The notes beneath the pieces are model-generated. The model was not told the origin of the DNA. It ran no database searches and saw only the letters and a program-made list of their open reading frames with translations. From NCBI GenBank assembly GCA_016721565.1, contig JADKHW010000003.1, positions 1 through 64,000 on the forward strand: a DNA stretch of 64,000 bases. The letters are read 5' to 3'. This stretch comes from a bacterium. GTDB taxonomy: Bacteria > Electryoneota > RPQS01. Position numbers and translations under genes: made by a program. Positions 17,411 to 24,870 of this stretch are shown piece after piece. Position 1 is the first letter of the stretch; the number at the start of each line of letters is the position of its first letter.

Positions 17411-18916
17411 TTATTGGCAGATTCCGGCTCTCGTGCCGGTTAGTGTGAGGACTGCATTACAATTGTCTAAGGGAGGCGCAATGAAGACCAGTGGACAAGT
17501 ACCATCATCATCACGGTCATTTATGTACTGATCCTTGATTTGATTGATGCTCATGGTGCCCCATGAATTGTTTGCCGCATCAATATTTCGGTAGTTGAAT
17601 TGATTGCAATTTACAAACACAACCTTGCGGTCAATGGTTGAAAAGCAATTGTAATTCAGCTTCGGGTTCGACGGTCCACGCTGGTCTTCCGTAACACCGA
17701 TATTCATCACAGTGTTCATTCTTGTAAAAACGTTGTGATGTATCTCTGTGGTCGAATCGACCCAAGATCCAATTTGCAACGCATACCAGGACGTCTCGAA
17801 GAAGTTGTTGTGAATCTCGGTGTTAGTCACAAGATCGAGCTTGATCACACCTCGAGAACCGCTGCCACTTGTGTCGGAGCCACCGCAATCGCGAAACCAA
17901 TTGCAAAATATCTCGGCATCGCTTATCGTATAGAGAATAATTGCAAACGGGTCACAGGTTTGAAATACACTGCGCTCGCAAGAGAAGCCTGCTGTTCCAG
18001 CGTTATAAAGTCCGTTTCCAACACGGTCAAATACGCAGCGGCTTATCGAGGGAGGTTCAGGCGATTGTGCGAGAATTGCTTCCGCAGACATTCGGGTAAA
18101 GAAGCAGTTACGAACTGAGCCGCCGGACGCTTCGAGCTTCAGCGCGGTCGCACCATCCATGAACGAAGCGTACTGAATGTCAGGCGTGTTCGCGCCGTTG
18201 TCGATCTTGATTTCCTGCCATGAGTCAGGATCCCGTGCAAACACATCCGCCGCCATGAAGCGAATGAAGTTATTCGGCTCGCCATGGCAAATGAGTGTGC
18301 CGTCAATTTCCAACGAGCTGCCACCACTGAGCAAGACAATTGCTCCCGGCTCAATGGTTAATGTGACACCGGGCATAACCCGCAAGGATCTGTCACGGAT
18401 GACGTAGTGAGTACCGGCTTCCCATGTGGTGTTGGTGCGCAATGTGTAAACATTCTCGTACACAACAACTCGCGGCAAGCGGAACTCGCCGAGATCAACA
18501 TCGGAGCCTGCTGTGTTCAGCTCTTTGGGAAGTGAAAAACAAAAATCTTGATTGAGCTTCGAGGCAACGACAATGTAGTTTCCGCCAACGACACTTTCGA
18601 ATCTGAAGTTTCCATCCCCGTCTGCGGTATCAGTAGCCACCCATTGATAGCCGGGCAGCGAGCGATGATCAAAAGTAAAATTCAGCCCGTACGGGAATCC
18701 AACGCCATCGTTGTCATTTGAAACTGACCAGACTGATAAGTCATCCGTAGGGGCTGGGTCAGGAGTTTTGTAGATACTCACCACCGCGTTGGCGGCACTG
18801 CCTTCGGCGGCAGTGACACGGCCATAGACGCCGCTTTGCTTTTCACCATCATTCTTGCAAGAGACAGTGAACAAGAGCAGCAGGAGAATTGCGAGTATGC
18901 TCAGCGTGGATTTCAT
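17411..18916 (-). CDS. Right-handed beta-helix lipoprotein
   Basis: A 501-residue exported protein. The N-terminus ILAILLLLLFTVSCKND is a signal peptide ending in a lipobox-like cysteine. Residues 30-140 resemble a carboxypeptidase-regulatory/Cna-B-like sandwich (GVYGRVTAAEGSAANAVVSI). From about residue 170, repeated short turns (LEASGGSVRNCFFTRMSAE, CVFDRVGNGLYNAG, TEIHNNFFETSWYAL) fit a parallel beta-helix of the pectate-lyase-like kind. Such proteins bind or cleave polysaccharide. Its place inside the glycan locus suggests a role with the exported polymer, but catalytic residues cannot be identified by eye. Confidence 0.8.
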   Translation of the reverse strand: MKSTLSILAILLLLLFTVSCKNDGEKQSGVYGRVTAAEGSAANAVVSIYKTPDPAPTDDLSVWSVSNDNDGVGFPYGLNFTFDHRSLPGYQWVATDTADGDGNFRFESVVGGNYIVVASKLNQDFCFSLPKELNTAGSDVDLGEFRLPRVVVYENVYTLRTNTTWEAGTHYVIRDRSLRVMPGVTLTIEPGAIVLLSGGSSLEIDGTLICHGEPNNFIRFMAADVFARDPDSWQEIKIDNGANTPDIQYASFMDGATALKLEASGGSVRNCFFTRMSAEAILAQSPEPPSISRCVFDRVGNGLYNAGTAGFSCERSVFQTCDPFAIILYTISDAEIFCNWFRDCGGSDTSGSGSRGVIKLDLVTNTEIHNNFFETSWYALQIGSWVDSTTEIHHNVFTRMNTVMNIGVTEDQRGPSNPKLNYNCFSTIDRKVVFVNCNQFNYRNIDAANNSWGTMSINQIKDQYINDRDDDGTCPLVFIAPPLDNCNAVLTLTGTRAGICQ

Positions 18917-18934
18917 GATGCTCTTCCCTGCTCC

Positions 18935-19837
18935 TTACGTCAGATAGACGATGCCCGCCGTCGTGATTGCCCAGAGGGCAACATTGATCAAGGTTGCACG
19001 ATCTTTAATCAGCAGCTTGGACGGGTCACCGCCTTCGCCTTTGTTGTAGATCAGGTAGAGATAACGAAACAGACCATAGACGACAAACGGCAGCGTCCAA
19101 AAAAGCGCGCGTGTGCCGTAGTGTCTGAAAGTGTCGTCAGAAATGGTGTAGAGACTATACGCAACCATCGTCGCGGCGCAGAGTGACGCGAGCATTTGGT
19201 CAATGAAGGTCAGGCTATAGGCCGCAAGGCTTGGACGATGAACAGCGGCGCTTTCGCCGAGCAATGCGATTTCATGGCGACGTTTGGCAAGCGCCAAAAA
19301 CAACGACAAGAGAAATGCGCAAAGAATCAACCAATAGGAAAGATAGACCTCAGGTAGCATCGAGCGAATCACAGCAACGCCCCCGACGGCACGCAATACG
19401 AAGCCCATTGAGAGCAGCAGGACGTCAAGAATGACGGCGCGCTTCAGACCCAATGAGTAAGCAAGATTTACTGTCAGGTAGATTGCCGCAACCGCGCCGA
19501 AGTAGAGATCAAGATAGAATGCCCAACCTATGCCGATACCACCGAGCAGCAGCGCCAACACTGTTGCCATTCCGGGTGAGACGCGGCCTGACGGAAGCGG
19601 ACGGGATTTCTTCTTGGGATGCTCGCGGTCGGCGGAAAGGTCGAGCAGATCGTTTAGCGCATAGACCGCCGAAGAGAGCAGACAAAAGGCAAAGAAGCCT
19701 TGCAAGGCTTGCAAGACAACTTCGGGTCTATCCAGCACGACTCGGGCGGGCGAGAACAGCACCGCCGCGAAGATGATCAGGTTCTTGGACCACTGCGCGG
19801 GGCGCAGAAGTTCAATAATGGCGGAGAGTGAATTCAC
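18935..19837 (-). CDS. UbiA-family decaprenyl-phosphate phosphoribosyltransferase-like protein
   Basis: A 300-residue, highly hydrophobic protein with about eight or nine membrane segments. The motif NDLLDLSADREHPKKKSRPL is the first Asp-rich UbiA motif in the form typical of decaprenyl-phosphate phosphoribosyltransferase (DPPR synthase, Rv3806c type), which joins PRPP to a polyprenyl phosphate. The second motif region is LAKRRHEIALL. The product feeds lipid-linked arabinofuranose or ribofuranose, so the glycan may contain a furanose pentose. The partner enzymes DprE1/DprE2 are not in the window. Confidence 0.87.
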   Translation of the reverse strand: MNSLSAIIELLRPAQWSKNLIIFAAVLFSPARVVLDRPEVVLQALQGFFAFCLLSSAVYALNDLLDLSADREHPKKKSRPLPSGRVSPGMATVLALLLGGIGIGWAFYLDLYFGAVAAIYLTVNLAYSLGLKRAVILDVLLLSMGFVLRAVGGVAVIRSMLPEVYLSYWLILCAFLLSLFLALAKRRHEIALLGESAAVHRPSLAAYSLTFIDQMLASLCAATMVAYSLYTISDDTFRHYGTRALFWTLPFVVYGLFRYLYLIYNKGEGGDPSKLLIKDRATLINVALWAITTAGIVYLT

Positions 19838-19936
19838 TAAGTTGTGCTGTCTCCAACGATGTGCTGTTCGAGATTCCGGGGGGAGCGGCGCTCACGCGTC
19901 CTCCCCACCCTGAAATCTTGTTACTTCTTAGATTGG

Positions 19937-21244
19937 CTACAGTCTGACGACGTTGTGACGCTTACCTAATGCTACTGTTGCGTTACGCGCATCGAAGACG
20001 AGCGGGCAATTGTCAGCAAGCATCTTGTAATCAATCGCCTTGTGATCGGTGCAGATTACGGCAACGTCGTATTTCTTTACGGCGGCGGCGTTAAACGGCA
20101 CGGATTTCATTAGGTGATTGGCCGTGGCGACCTGCGCGATAAACGGATCGTGATAGTCCACGGTTGCTCCGCGCTTCATCAATAACTCGATGATGTCGAG
20201 CGAGGGGGATTCGCGTGAATCGTCGATGTCACGTTTGTATGCTACACCCATCACGAGCGCCTTACAGCCTTTAACGGCTTTGCCTTGCTCGTTTAACGCA
20301 TCCGCGACGCGCTGGGTGACGTAGTCGGGCATCTTGGTGTTGATGTCGTCGGCAAGCTCGATAAAACGCGCTCGATACTTCAGCGTCTTGAGTTTCCATG
20401 AGAGATAGATCGGATCGATCGGAATACAATGCCCGCCTAAGCCCGGACCGGGATAGAACGGCATGAAACCGAACGGCTTGGTGGAAGCAGCGCGAATCAC
20501 TTCCCACACATCGACGCCAAGAATCTCGCACATGATGGCAAGTTCGTTGACCAGGCCGATGTTAATAGAGCGGAACGTGTTCTCAAGCAGTTTCACAAGC
20601 TCGGCGGCTTGTGTGCTTGATACGTGCACGATGGATTCAATCGCCATACCGTAAATCGTTTGCGCGGCTTCGAGACACGCAGGCGTTGTACCGCCCATGA
20701 CTTTCGGCGTATTGAATGTGCCGTACTTCTCGTTGCCCGGATCAACACGCTCGGGTGAGAATGCGATGAACACATCCTGGCCGACTTTTAATCCAATCTC
20801 TTCGAATGCCGGAACCATCAACTCGTCAGTGGTGCCGGGATAGGTTGTGCTCTCGAGCACGATGAGCAAACCCGGGTGCGCGTACTTCAGAATTTCATCG
20901 CGTGCGGCGATGATGTAGGAGATATCCGGATCGCCTGTTTTACGCAACGGTGTCGGAACACAAATTGAAATTGCGTCAAGGTCACGAATGACGGAGTAGT
21001 CGGTCGTTGCTTCAAGCTTTTTTGCTTTGACTAACGCAGCCAGCTCGTCATTATTTACATCAAGAATATAGTTCTCGCCGCGATTGATGCGATCAACTTT
21101 ATCTTTGGTGATATCAATGCCGGTGACATGAATTCCCTTGGCGGCAAACTGGACGGCCAAAGGGAGACCTACGTATCCCAGACCGACGACGCCGACGCGC
21201 AGGGTGCCATCCTGGGCCTTCTTTTTTAACTCGTTCAGAATCAT
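19937..21244 (-). CDS. wbpA: UDP-N-acetyl-D-glucosamine 6-dehydrogenase (WbpA-like)
   Basis: A 435-residue nucleotide-sugar dehydrogenase. The Rossmann motif is VGVVGLGYVGLPLAVQFA, the middle has FSPERVDPGN, and the catalytic cysteine is in GPGLGGHCIPIDP. GGHCIP with ERVDPG is typical of WbpA/WecC-type UDP-HexNAc dehydrogenases rather than UDP-glucose dehydrogenases. It is the first gene of the glycan operon in transcription order, with a clear promoter 39 bases upstream of the start. The 99-base gap to the next gene holds a C/G-rich imperfect hairpin but no convincing terminator. Confidence 0.92.
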   Translation of the reverse strand: MILNELKKKAQDGTLRVGVVGLGYVGLPLAVQFAAKGIHVTGIDITKDKVDRINRGENYILDVNNDELAALVKAKKLEATTDYSVIRDLDAISICVPTPLRKTGDPDISYIIAARDEILKYAHPGLLIVLESTTYPGTTDELMVPAFEEIGLKVGQDVFIAFSPERVDPGNEKYGTFNTPKVMGGTTPACLEAAQTIYGMAIESIVHVSSTQAAELVKLLENTFRSINIGLVNELAIMCEILGVDVWEVIRAASTKPFGFMPFYPGPGLGGHCIPIDPIYLSWKLKTLKYRARFIELADDINTKMPDYVTQRVADALNEQGKAVKGCKALVMGVAYKRDIDDSRESPSLDIIELLMKRGATVDYHDPFIAQVATANHLMKSVPFNAAAVKKYDVAVICTDHKAIDYKMLADNCPLVFDARNATVALGKRHNVVRL

Positions 21245-21282
21245 AAAGTTCTTTTAGTCCTTCCCGAAAATCGGTGACTCTA

Positions 21283-21311
21283 AATATACGAACCAGTGGG
21301 CTAAAATGCAA
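21283..21311 (-). promoter_or_regulatory. Sigma-70-like promoter for the glycan operon
   Basis: On the minus strand TTGCAT and TATATT are separated by exactly 17 bases, which puts the transcript start about 32 bases before the wbpA ATG. The -10 box is identical to that of the other strong promoters in this window. Confidence 0.6.
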
Positions 21312-21318
21312 TGAAAAC

Positions 21319-21337
21319 GGGGCCGGAAACCGACCCC
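21319..21337 (-). terminator. Second hairpin of a tandem terminator
   Basis: An 8-bp stem (21319-21326 with 21330-21337, one T-G pair) with a 3-base loop is followed on the minus strand by GTTTTCATT. It lies just before the wbpA promoter and could stop read-through from the FG-GAP gene. Confidence 0.5.
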
Positions 21338-21489
21338 CAGAAGATGCTTTGCAATTGTTATACCGTTATTTACGTTTCATTGGTCTTACAATTAGTGTGA
21401 AAAACATTGGTCAACTATGCTCGGCTTTGGGTGGCTAAGGCTATAGGCAGGAAAGTGACTGGCGAGGAGTACGAAGCGGTCTAAGCAGG

Positions 21490-21521
21490 AAAAAAGGAAC
21501 GGGCAGCCGTGGCTGCCCGTT
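21490..21521 (-). terminator. Rho-independent terminator after the FG-GAP gene
   Basis: A perfect 11-bp inverted repeat (21498-21508 with 21511-21521) is followed on the minus strand, after CC, by six T residues (21495-21490). It lies 26 bases past the stop. Confidence 0.85.
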
Positions 21522-21546
21522 CAGAAAGTCAAAGCCAGGGTCGGTA

Positions 21547-22896
21547 CTATTGGACACTTAGCAGGTAAACGCGGCCCATGTTTTCGGCCCCTTCTTGATC
21601 CCACCAGCGTGCACCGACAGCCAAATCCATCGCGCCGTTGCCGTCTAAGTCCCCAAGCGATGCGATGCTGTTACCGGCGGCATCAGCGACATTCTCACCC
21701 GAGAATTGGTAGAAATCCGTCTCCCAACCACCGTAGTAAAAGGAGACCACACCGCGGCTCTGGTTAGCATTGGACGCTTGCACGGCCCAGTCGCCCTTGC
21801 CGTCTTTGTTTAGGTCGCCGACCGAGAAGACCTTCTCGCCAAAGCGGGCGGCTTCGGTTGTACCGACAAACGTTGCGGAAGGGGCATCAGCAAGGTTGGC
21901 GCTACCGTAGTAGGCGTAAACCTTACCAATCTGGCGGCCACCGCTCGTGAACTGCGGAGCGCCAACGAGAAGTTCAGCAACCTTGTCGCCATTCAGATCA
22001 GGGACGATTGCCGTTGACCAACCGAATTGGTCTTGGAAGCTGGTTAATTCGCCCTTGTAGAGCTTGGTGTGCTTAGTCGAGCTAATTCCCTTACCACCGG
22101 CAAAAACATACACAGCGCCGCTGTACGTGGCTTCTGCGCCAAAGTGCGGAGCACCGATGGCAAGATCAGCTTGACCGTCACCCGTGATGTCACCCGTTGA
22201 AACGGTTGAGCCAAACAGGTCGTTCAGCGTGCCTTGCTTATATTCAAGGTCCGGCGTCTTTGCAACGCCATTGGCATTGCCAAAATAAACATAGACACGA
22301 CCAGACGTCGCACCGGCCTTTGCAGAGTGCGGAGCACCAATAACGAGATCCGCGAAACTATCACCGTTGATGTCGTGCGCCAAACTAATTGAGCGCCCAA
22401 ACGAGTCACCGCCTTCACCTGCTTTGATTGCTTGACTTGAGCCGCCAAAGCCCGATCCACCCATGTACAAATAGACTTTGCCCGCAGGCTTTGAACCTGT
22501 GCCTTGCCCACCTTCAGCGGCAATCGCTAAGTCGGGCGTGCCGTCACCATTGAAATCGCCAGTGGACATGGAACTGCCGAACAGCTCGCCTTCGTCCTGA
22601 CCTTTGATCGTCAGTACTGGGCTTGTCGCCAGCAGGCCGTCATAGAACTGCACGGCGCCTGTAGAAACAGGTCCGGCATTTTCACCTGTGTAGGACACGG
22701 CATAGAGCGGACTTCCACCTGTCCAGGCATAAGCGCCTTCCACAGCAGAGCCGAAGTACGCGCGCACGGCGGGGCCGTCCATCACGCGCAACAGGTATTT
22801 CGCGGCCGCGTTCTTGGACTCAAGCTGAGCCAAAGACAGCGCATACACGGCGAGCAGCATAACTGCTGATACTAAAATGTAGCCAATTCTCTTCAT
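21547..22896 (-). CDS. Secreted FG-GAP (integrin-alpha-like) beta-propeller protein
   Basis: A 449-residue protein with a signal peptide (MKRIGYILVSAVMLLAVYALSLA). It carries at least six FG-GAP repeats, each with an acidic calcium-loop motif: GDFNGDGTPDLAI, HDINGDSFADLVIGAP, GDITGDGQADLAIGAP, PDLNGDKVAELLVGAP, GDLNKDGKGDWAV and GDLDGNGAMDLAVGAR. Spacing of about 60 residues fits a seven-bladed propeller as in integrin alpha heads. No lipobox or C-terminal sorting domain is seen, so it is probably periplasmic or released. It follows the giant gene and the PorV-OmpA gene in the same direction, so a role in the same surface assembly is plausible but unproven. Confidence 0.88.
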   Translation of the reverse strand: MKRIGYILVSAVMLLAVYALSLAQLESKNAAAKYLLRVMDGPAVRAYFGSAVEGAYAWTGGSPLYAVSYTGENAGPVSTGAVQFYDGLLATSPVLTIKGQDEGELFGSSMSTGDFNGDGTPDLAIAAEGGQGTGSKPAGKVYLYMGGSGFGGSSQAIKAGEGGDSFGRSISLAHDINGDSFADLVIGAPHSAKAGATSGRVYVYFGNANGVAKTPDLEYKQGTLNDLFGSTVSTGDITGDGQADLAIGAPHFGAEATYSGAVYVFAGGKGISSTKHTKLYKGELTSFQDQFGWSTAIVPDLNGDKVAELLVGAPQFTSGGRQIGKVYAYYGSANLADAPSATFVGTTEAARFGEKVFSVGDLNKDGKGDWAVQASNANQSRGVVSFYYGGWETDFYQFSGENVADAAGNSIASLGDLDGNGAMDLAVGARWWDQEGAENMGRVYLLSVQ

Positions 22897-22937
22897 GGCA
22901 CTCTCAAATCGTTATTGAGCGAAAGCTCATGGAGTGA

Positions 22938-22976
22938 GTCGAGGAGTGGCGGATAGCTTCCGCAACACTCCTCGAC
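22938..22976 (-). repeat. Hairpin between the PorV-OmpA and FG-GAP genes
   Basis: An 11-bp perfect inverted repeat (22938-22948 with 22966-22976) encloses a second GCGGA/TCCGC stem. There is no T run after it on the minus strand, so it may be an mRNA stability element or processing site rather than a terminator. Confidence 0.6.
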
Positions 22977-22998
22977 AGCAAATCAAACGGAATTCAGA

Positions 22999-24444
22999 TT
23001 ACCGAATGCGAACGAGGTCGATGCGGCGATTCTGATAGCGGCCCTGCTCGTTGGTATTGCTGGCCACAGGCTTGGACGAACCATAACCCTTGGCAACCAA
23101 ACGGCTGGGATCAACACCACGCGAGATCAGGTAGTTGCGAACTGCGTCCGCACGAGCCTGTGACAGCGGGTTATTGATGGCGTCCGAACCTGTATTGTCG
23201 GTGTGGCCTTGAACCTCAAGCAACTGGATTTCCGGATGCTCGTTGATCAACTTGGACGCACCGTCCAACACGCGGGCGAACTCATCGGTGATTTCGGCAG
23301 AACCCGTGGCAAAGTTAATACCCGGGAAGCTGACGACACCACCTGTCTCCATCCACACACTCGCGATGGAATCCTTCACTTCGGGGCGCAGCAGTTCGAG
23401 GCTGAGCTTGAGTGACGGGTTGCCTTCGAAGATGTAACGATGGATGAATTCCTTCGGACCATCAGACTTGCACATCATCTCGTCTTCGTGATGCTTGCGC
23501 TTCAACGTTCCCATCGCGCTACGAAGTTCGTTGCACTGCTGGAAGTAGAAGTTCACAGACAAGCGATGGTTCTGATCCAAGAACGCTTGCGGTTCTTCCA
23601 CAAAGGCGTACTGAACACCAAAGCTCTTGAAGCCGAAACCGAAGCCGGCGGTGAAACCGCGATTGGCTTGTTCGGTCTCAACCAAGTCATTCATACCTGC
23701 GGCAAGATAGAAGCTGACGTTATCATTGACGTGGAAGTCATAGGCACCACCGACGTCAAGCGTAGCTTCTTCATCCTTCACAGCGCTCACGTCACCTGTA
23801 AGGGTGACACCCTTCCACGGGTTGACGCCGAGACCAAGACGAGCTTCATAAGGCACCTTGTCGTCGCCGTATTCGCCGGCGAGATCGCGCATCATGAATC
23901 CGATGGTCATTTCATCGTACGGACGGAACAGCAAGCCGGCATCAAAGCCGAAGCCCGTGTTGTCCGCCAAGTTTTCCTGAAGATACTTTGCACCGAGTCC
24001 GAGGGCGAAACCGCCACCGAGACCGCGGGCATAGTTCACCTGGAAAGCGTTGTTGGCAACATCAAAGCTGCCAGTCTTGGCACCCGACTGATCGTACTGA
24101 CCAATACCGGTCACACCGGAGTTGAGCCAAGACAGTCCGAAGGTTCCAAGCTTCTCAGCGCACAAAGATGCACCGATGTAGTTGTAGTTACGATCTGCTT
24201 CCAGACCACCCGTGTACATCATGGCCACTTCGAACTTGTGGAGCCAGTGAAGTGCGGCGGGGTTCCAGTAGGCGGCAGTCGCATCATTGGCAACGGCAGT
24301 TTGGGCCGTACCCATCGCCATCGCCCGCGCTCCCACACCCATCCGCAGGAACGGTGCAGCGTAGTTTTGCGCGTTGGCGGCAGAGACGCAGAACAGCATC
24401 AGCATGCCCAGTCCCAGCGCCGTATTGCGAATTCGGGATGACAT
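22999..24444 (-). CDS. PorV/PorQ-like outer-membrane barrel fused to an OmpA peptidoglycan-binding domain
   Basis: About 481 residues. The ATG at 24444 is chosen because a strong AGGAGGAAGGG site precedes it and the next residues form a signal peptide (TALGLGMLMLFCVSAANA). Residues 25-300 look like a PorV/UPF0164-type barrel: FLRMGVGARAMAMGTAQTAV followed by NDATAAYWNPAAL. After a charged linker (about 300-370) comes an OmpA domain (about 375-481) with INFATGSAEIT, VQGHTDNTGSD and YQNRRIDLV. PorV is the outer-membrane shuttle of type IX secretion that carries cargo with C-terminal sorting signals. A PorV-OmpA fusion would anchor it to peptidoglycan. It lies directly downstream of the giant T9SS-type cargo gene. 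Confidence 0.87.
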   Translation of the reverse strand: MSSRIRNTALGLGMLMLFCVSAANAQNYAAPFLRMGVGARAMAMGTAQTAVANDATAAYWNPAALHWLHKFEVAMMYTGGLEADRNYNYIGASLCAEKLGTFGLSWLNSGVTGIGQYDQSGAKTGSFDVANNAFQVNYARGLGGGFALGLGAKYLQENLADNTGFGFDAGLLFRPYDEMTIGFMMRDLAGEYGDDKVPYEARLGLGVNPWKGVTLTGDVSAVKDEEATLDVGGAYDFHVNDNVSFYLAAGMNDLVETEQANRGFTAGFGFGFKSFGVQYAFVEEPQAFLDQNHRLSVNFYFQQCNELRSAMGTLKRKHHEDEMMCKSDGPKEFIHRYIFEGNPSLKLSLELLRPEVKDSIASVWMETGGVVSFPGINFATGSAEITDEFARVLDGASKLINEHPEIQLLEVQGHTDNTGSDAINNPLSQARADAVRNYLISRGVDPSRLVAKGYGSSKPVASNTNEQGRYQNRRIDLVRIR

Positions 24445-24508
24445 ATCCCTTCCTCCTGTCCTATCGGCTATTCTCAAGTAAATCATATTCGGAATTGGAA
24501 AAGCTTGC

Positions 24509-24536
24509 GGGTGGGGAAGGTTGCCCTTCCCCACCC
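24509..24536 (-). terminator. Strong hairpin after the giant gene
   Basis: A perfect 12-bp stem (24509-24520 with 24525-24536) with a 4-base loop lies 14 bases past the giant gene stop. The following T run is short (GCAAGCTTTT), so it could partly end transcription and let some reach the PorV-OmpA gene, for which I see no clear promoter. Confidence 0.7.
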
Positions 24537-24549
24537 ATCAAGTTGTCGT

Positions 24550-24870
24550 TTAGTTCTGTTCCTTCTTGTACGCTACCTTGACGATGTTATTCACCGTCTT
24601 GCCGCCACCGCTGACCGTCACATTGGCAAGGTACACACCGTTGGCGACTTCGTCGCCCTTATCGTTGGTACCTGCCCACGTGATTGCCGTGTTGTTGTCA
24701 GCCAGCGCACCTTCGTACACTGTGGCTACAAAGCGGCCCGAGAAGTCGTACATCTTGATCGAGACATACGCGCCGTTGCCTGAACCGGCTTCGATCGGCA
24801 AATGGAACGTCGTGTAGCCATCAGCCGGCGTGAACGGGTTCGGGTAGTTGTACGTTTCGCCTTCGAGGCC
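24550..24870 (-). other. T9SS-type (FlgD-like) C-terminal sorting domain of the giant protein
   Basis: The last 106 residues contain NYPNPFTPADGYTTFHLP, then KMYDFSGRFVATVYEG, ITWAGTNDKGDEVANGVY and a final KVAYKK. This is the usual order of the Por-secretion/FlgD-Ig sorting domain. It also proves that the 24550 end is the true C-terminus. Confidence 0.9.

Larger units (their letters stand above)
21245..21546. other. Intergenic region between wbpA and the FG-GAP gene
   Basis: This 302-base stretch has no gene I can support. It holds two minus-strand hairpins and the wbpA promoter, listed separately, plus an A/T-rich block (about 21345-21420) with nothing recognisable. Confidence 0.7.

Noticed and set aside
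19838..19936. Terminator between wbpA and the UbiA gene
   Set aside because: The GGGGAG/CTCCCC repeat is imperfect, has a long loop and no T run, so read-through to the rest of the operon is more likely.
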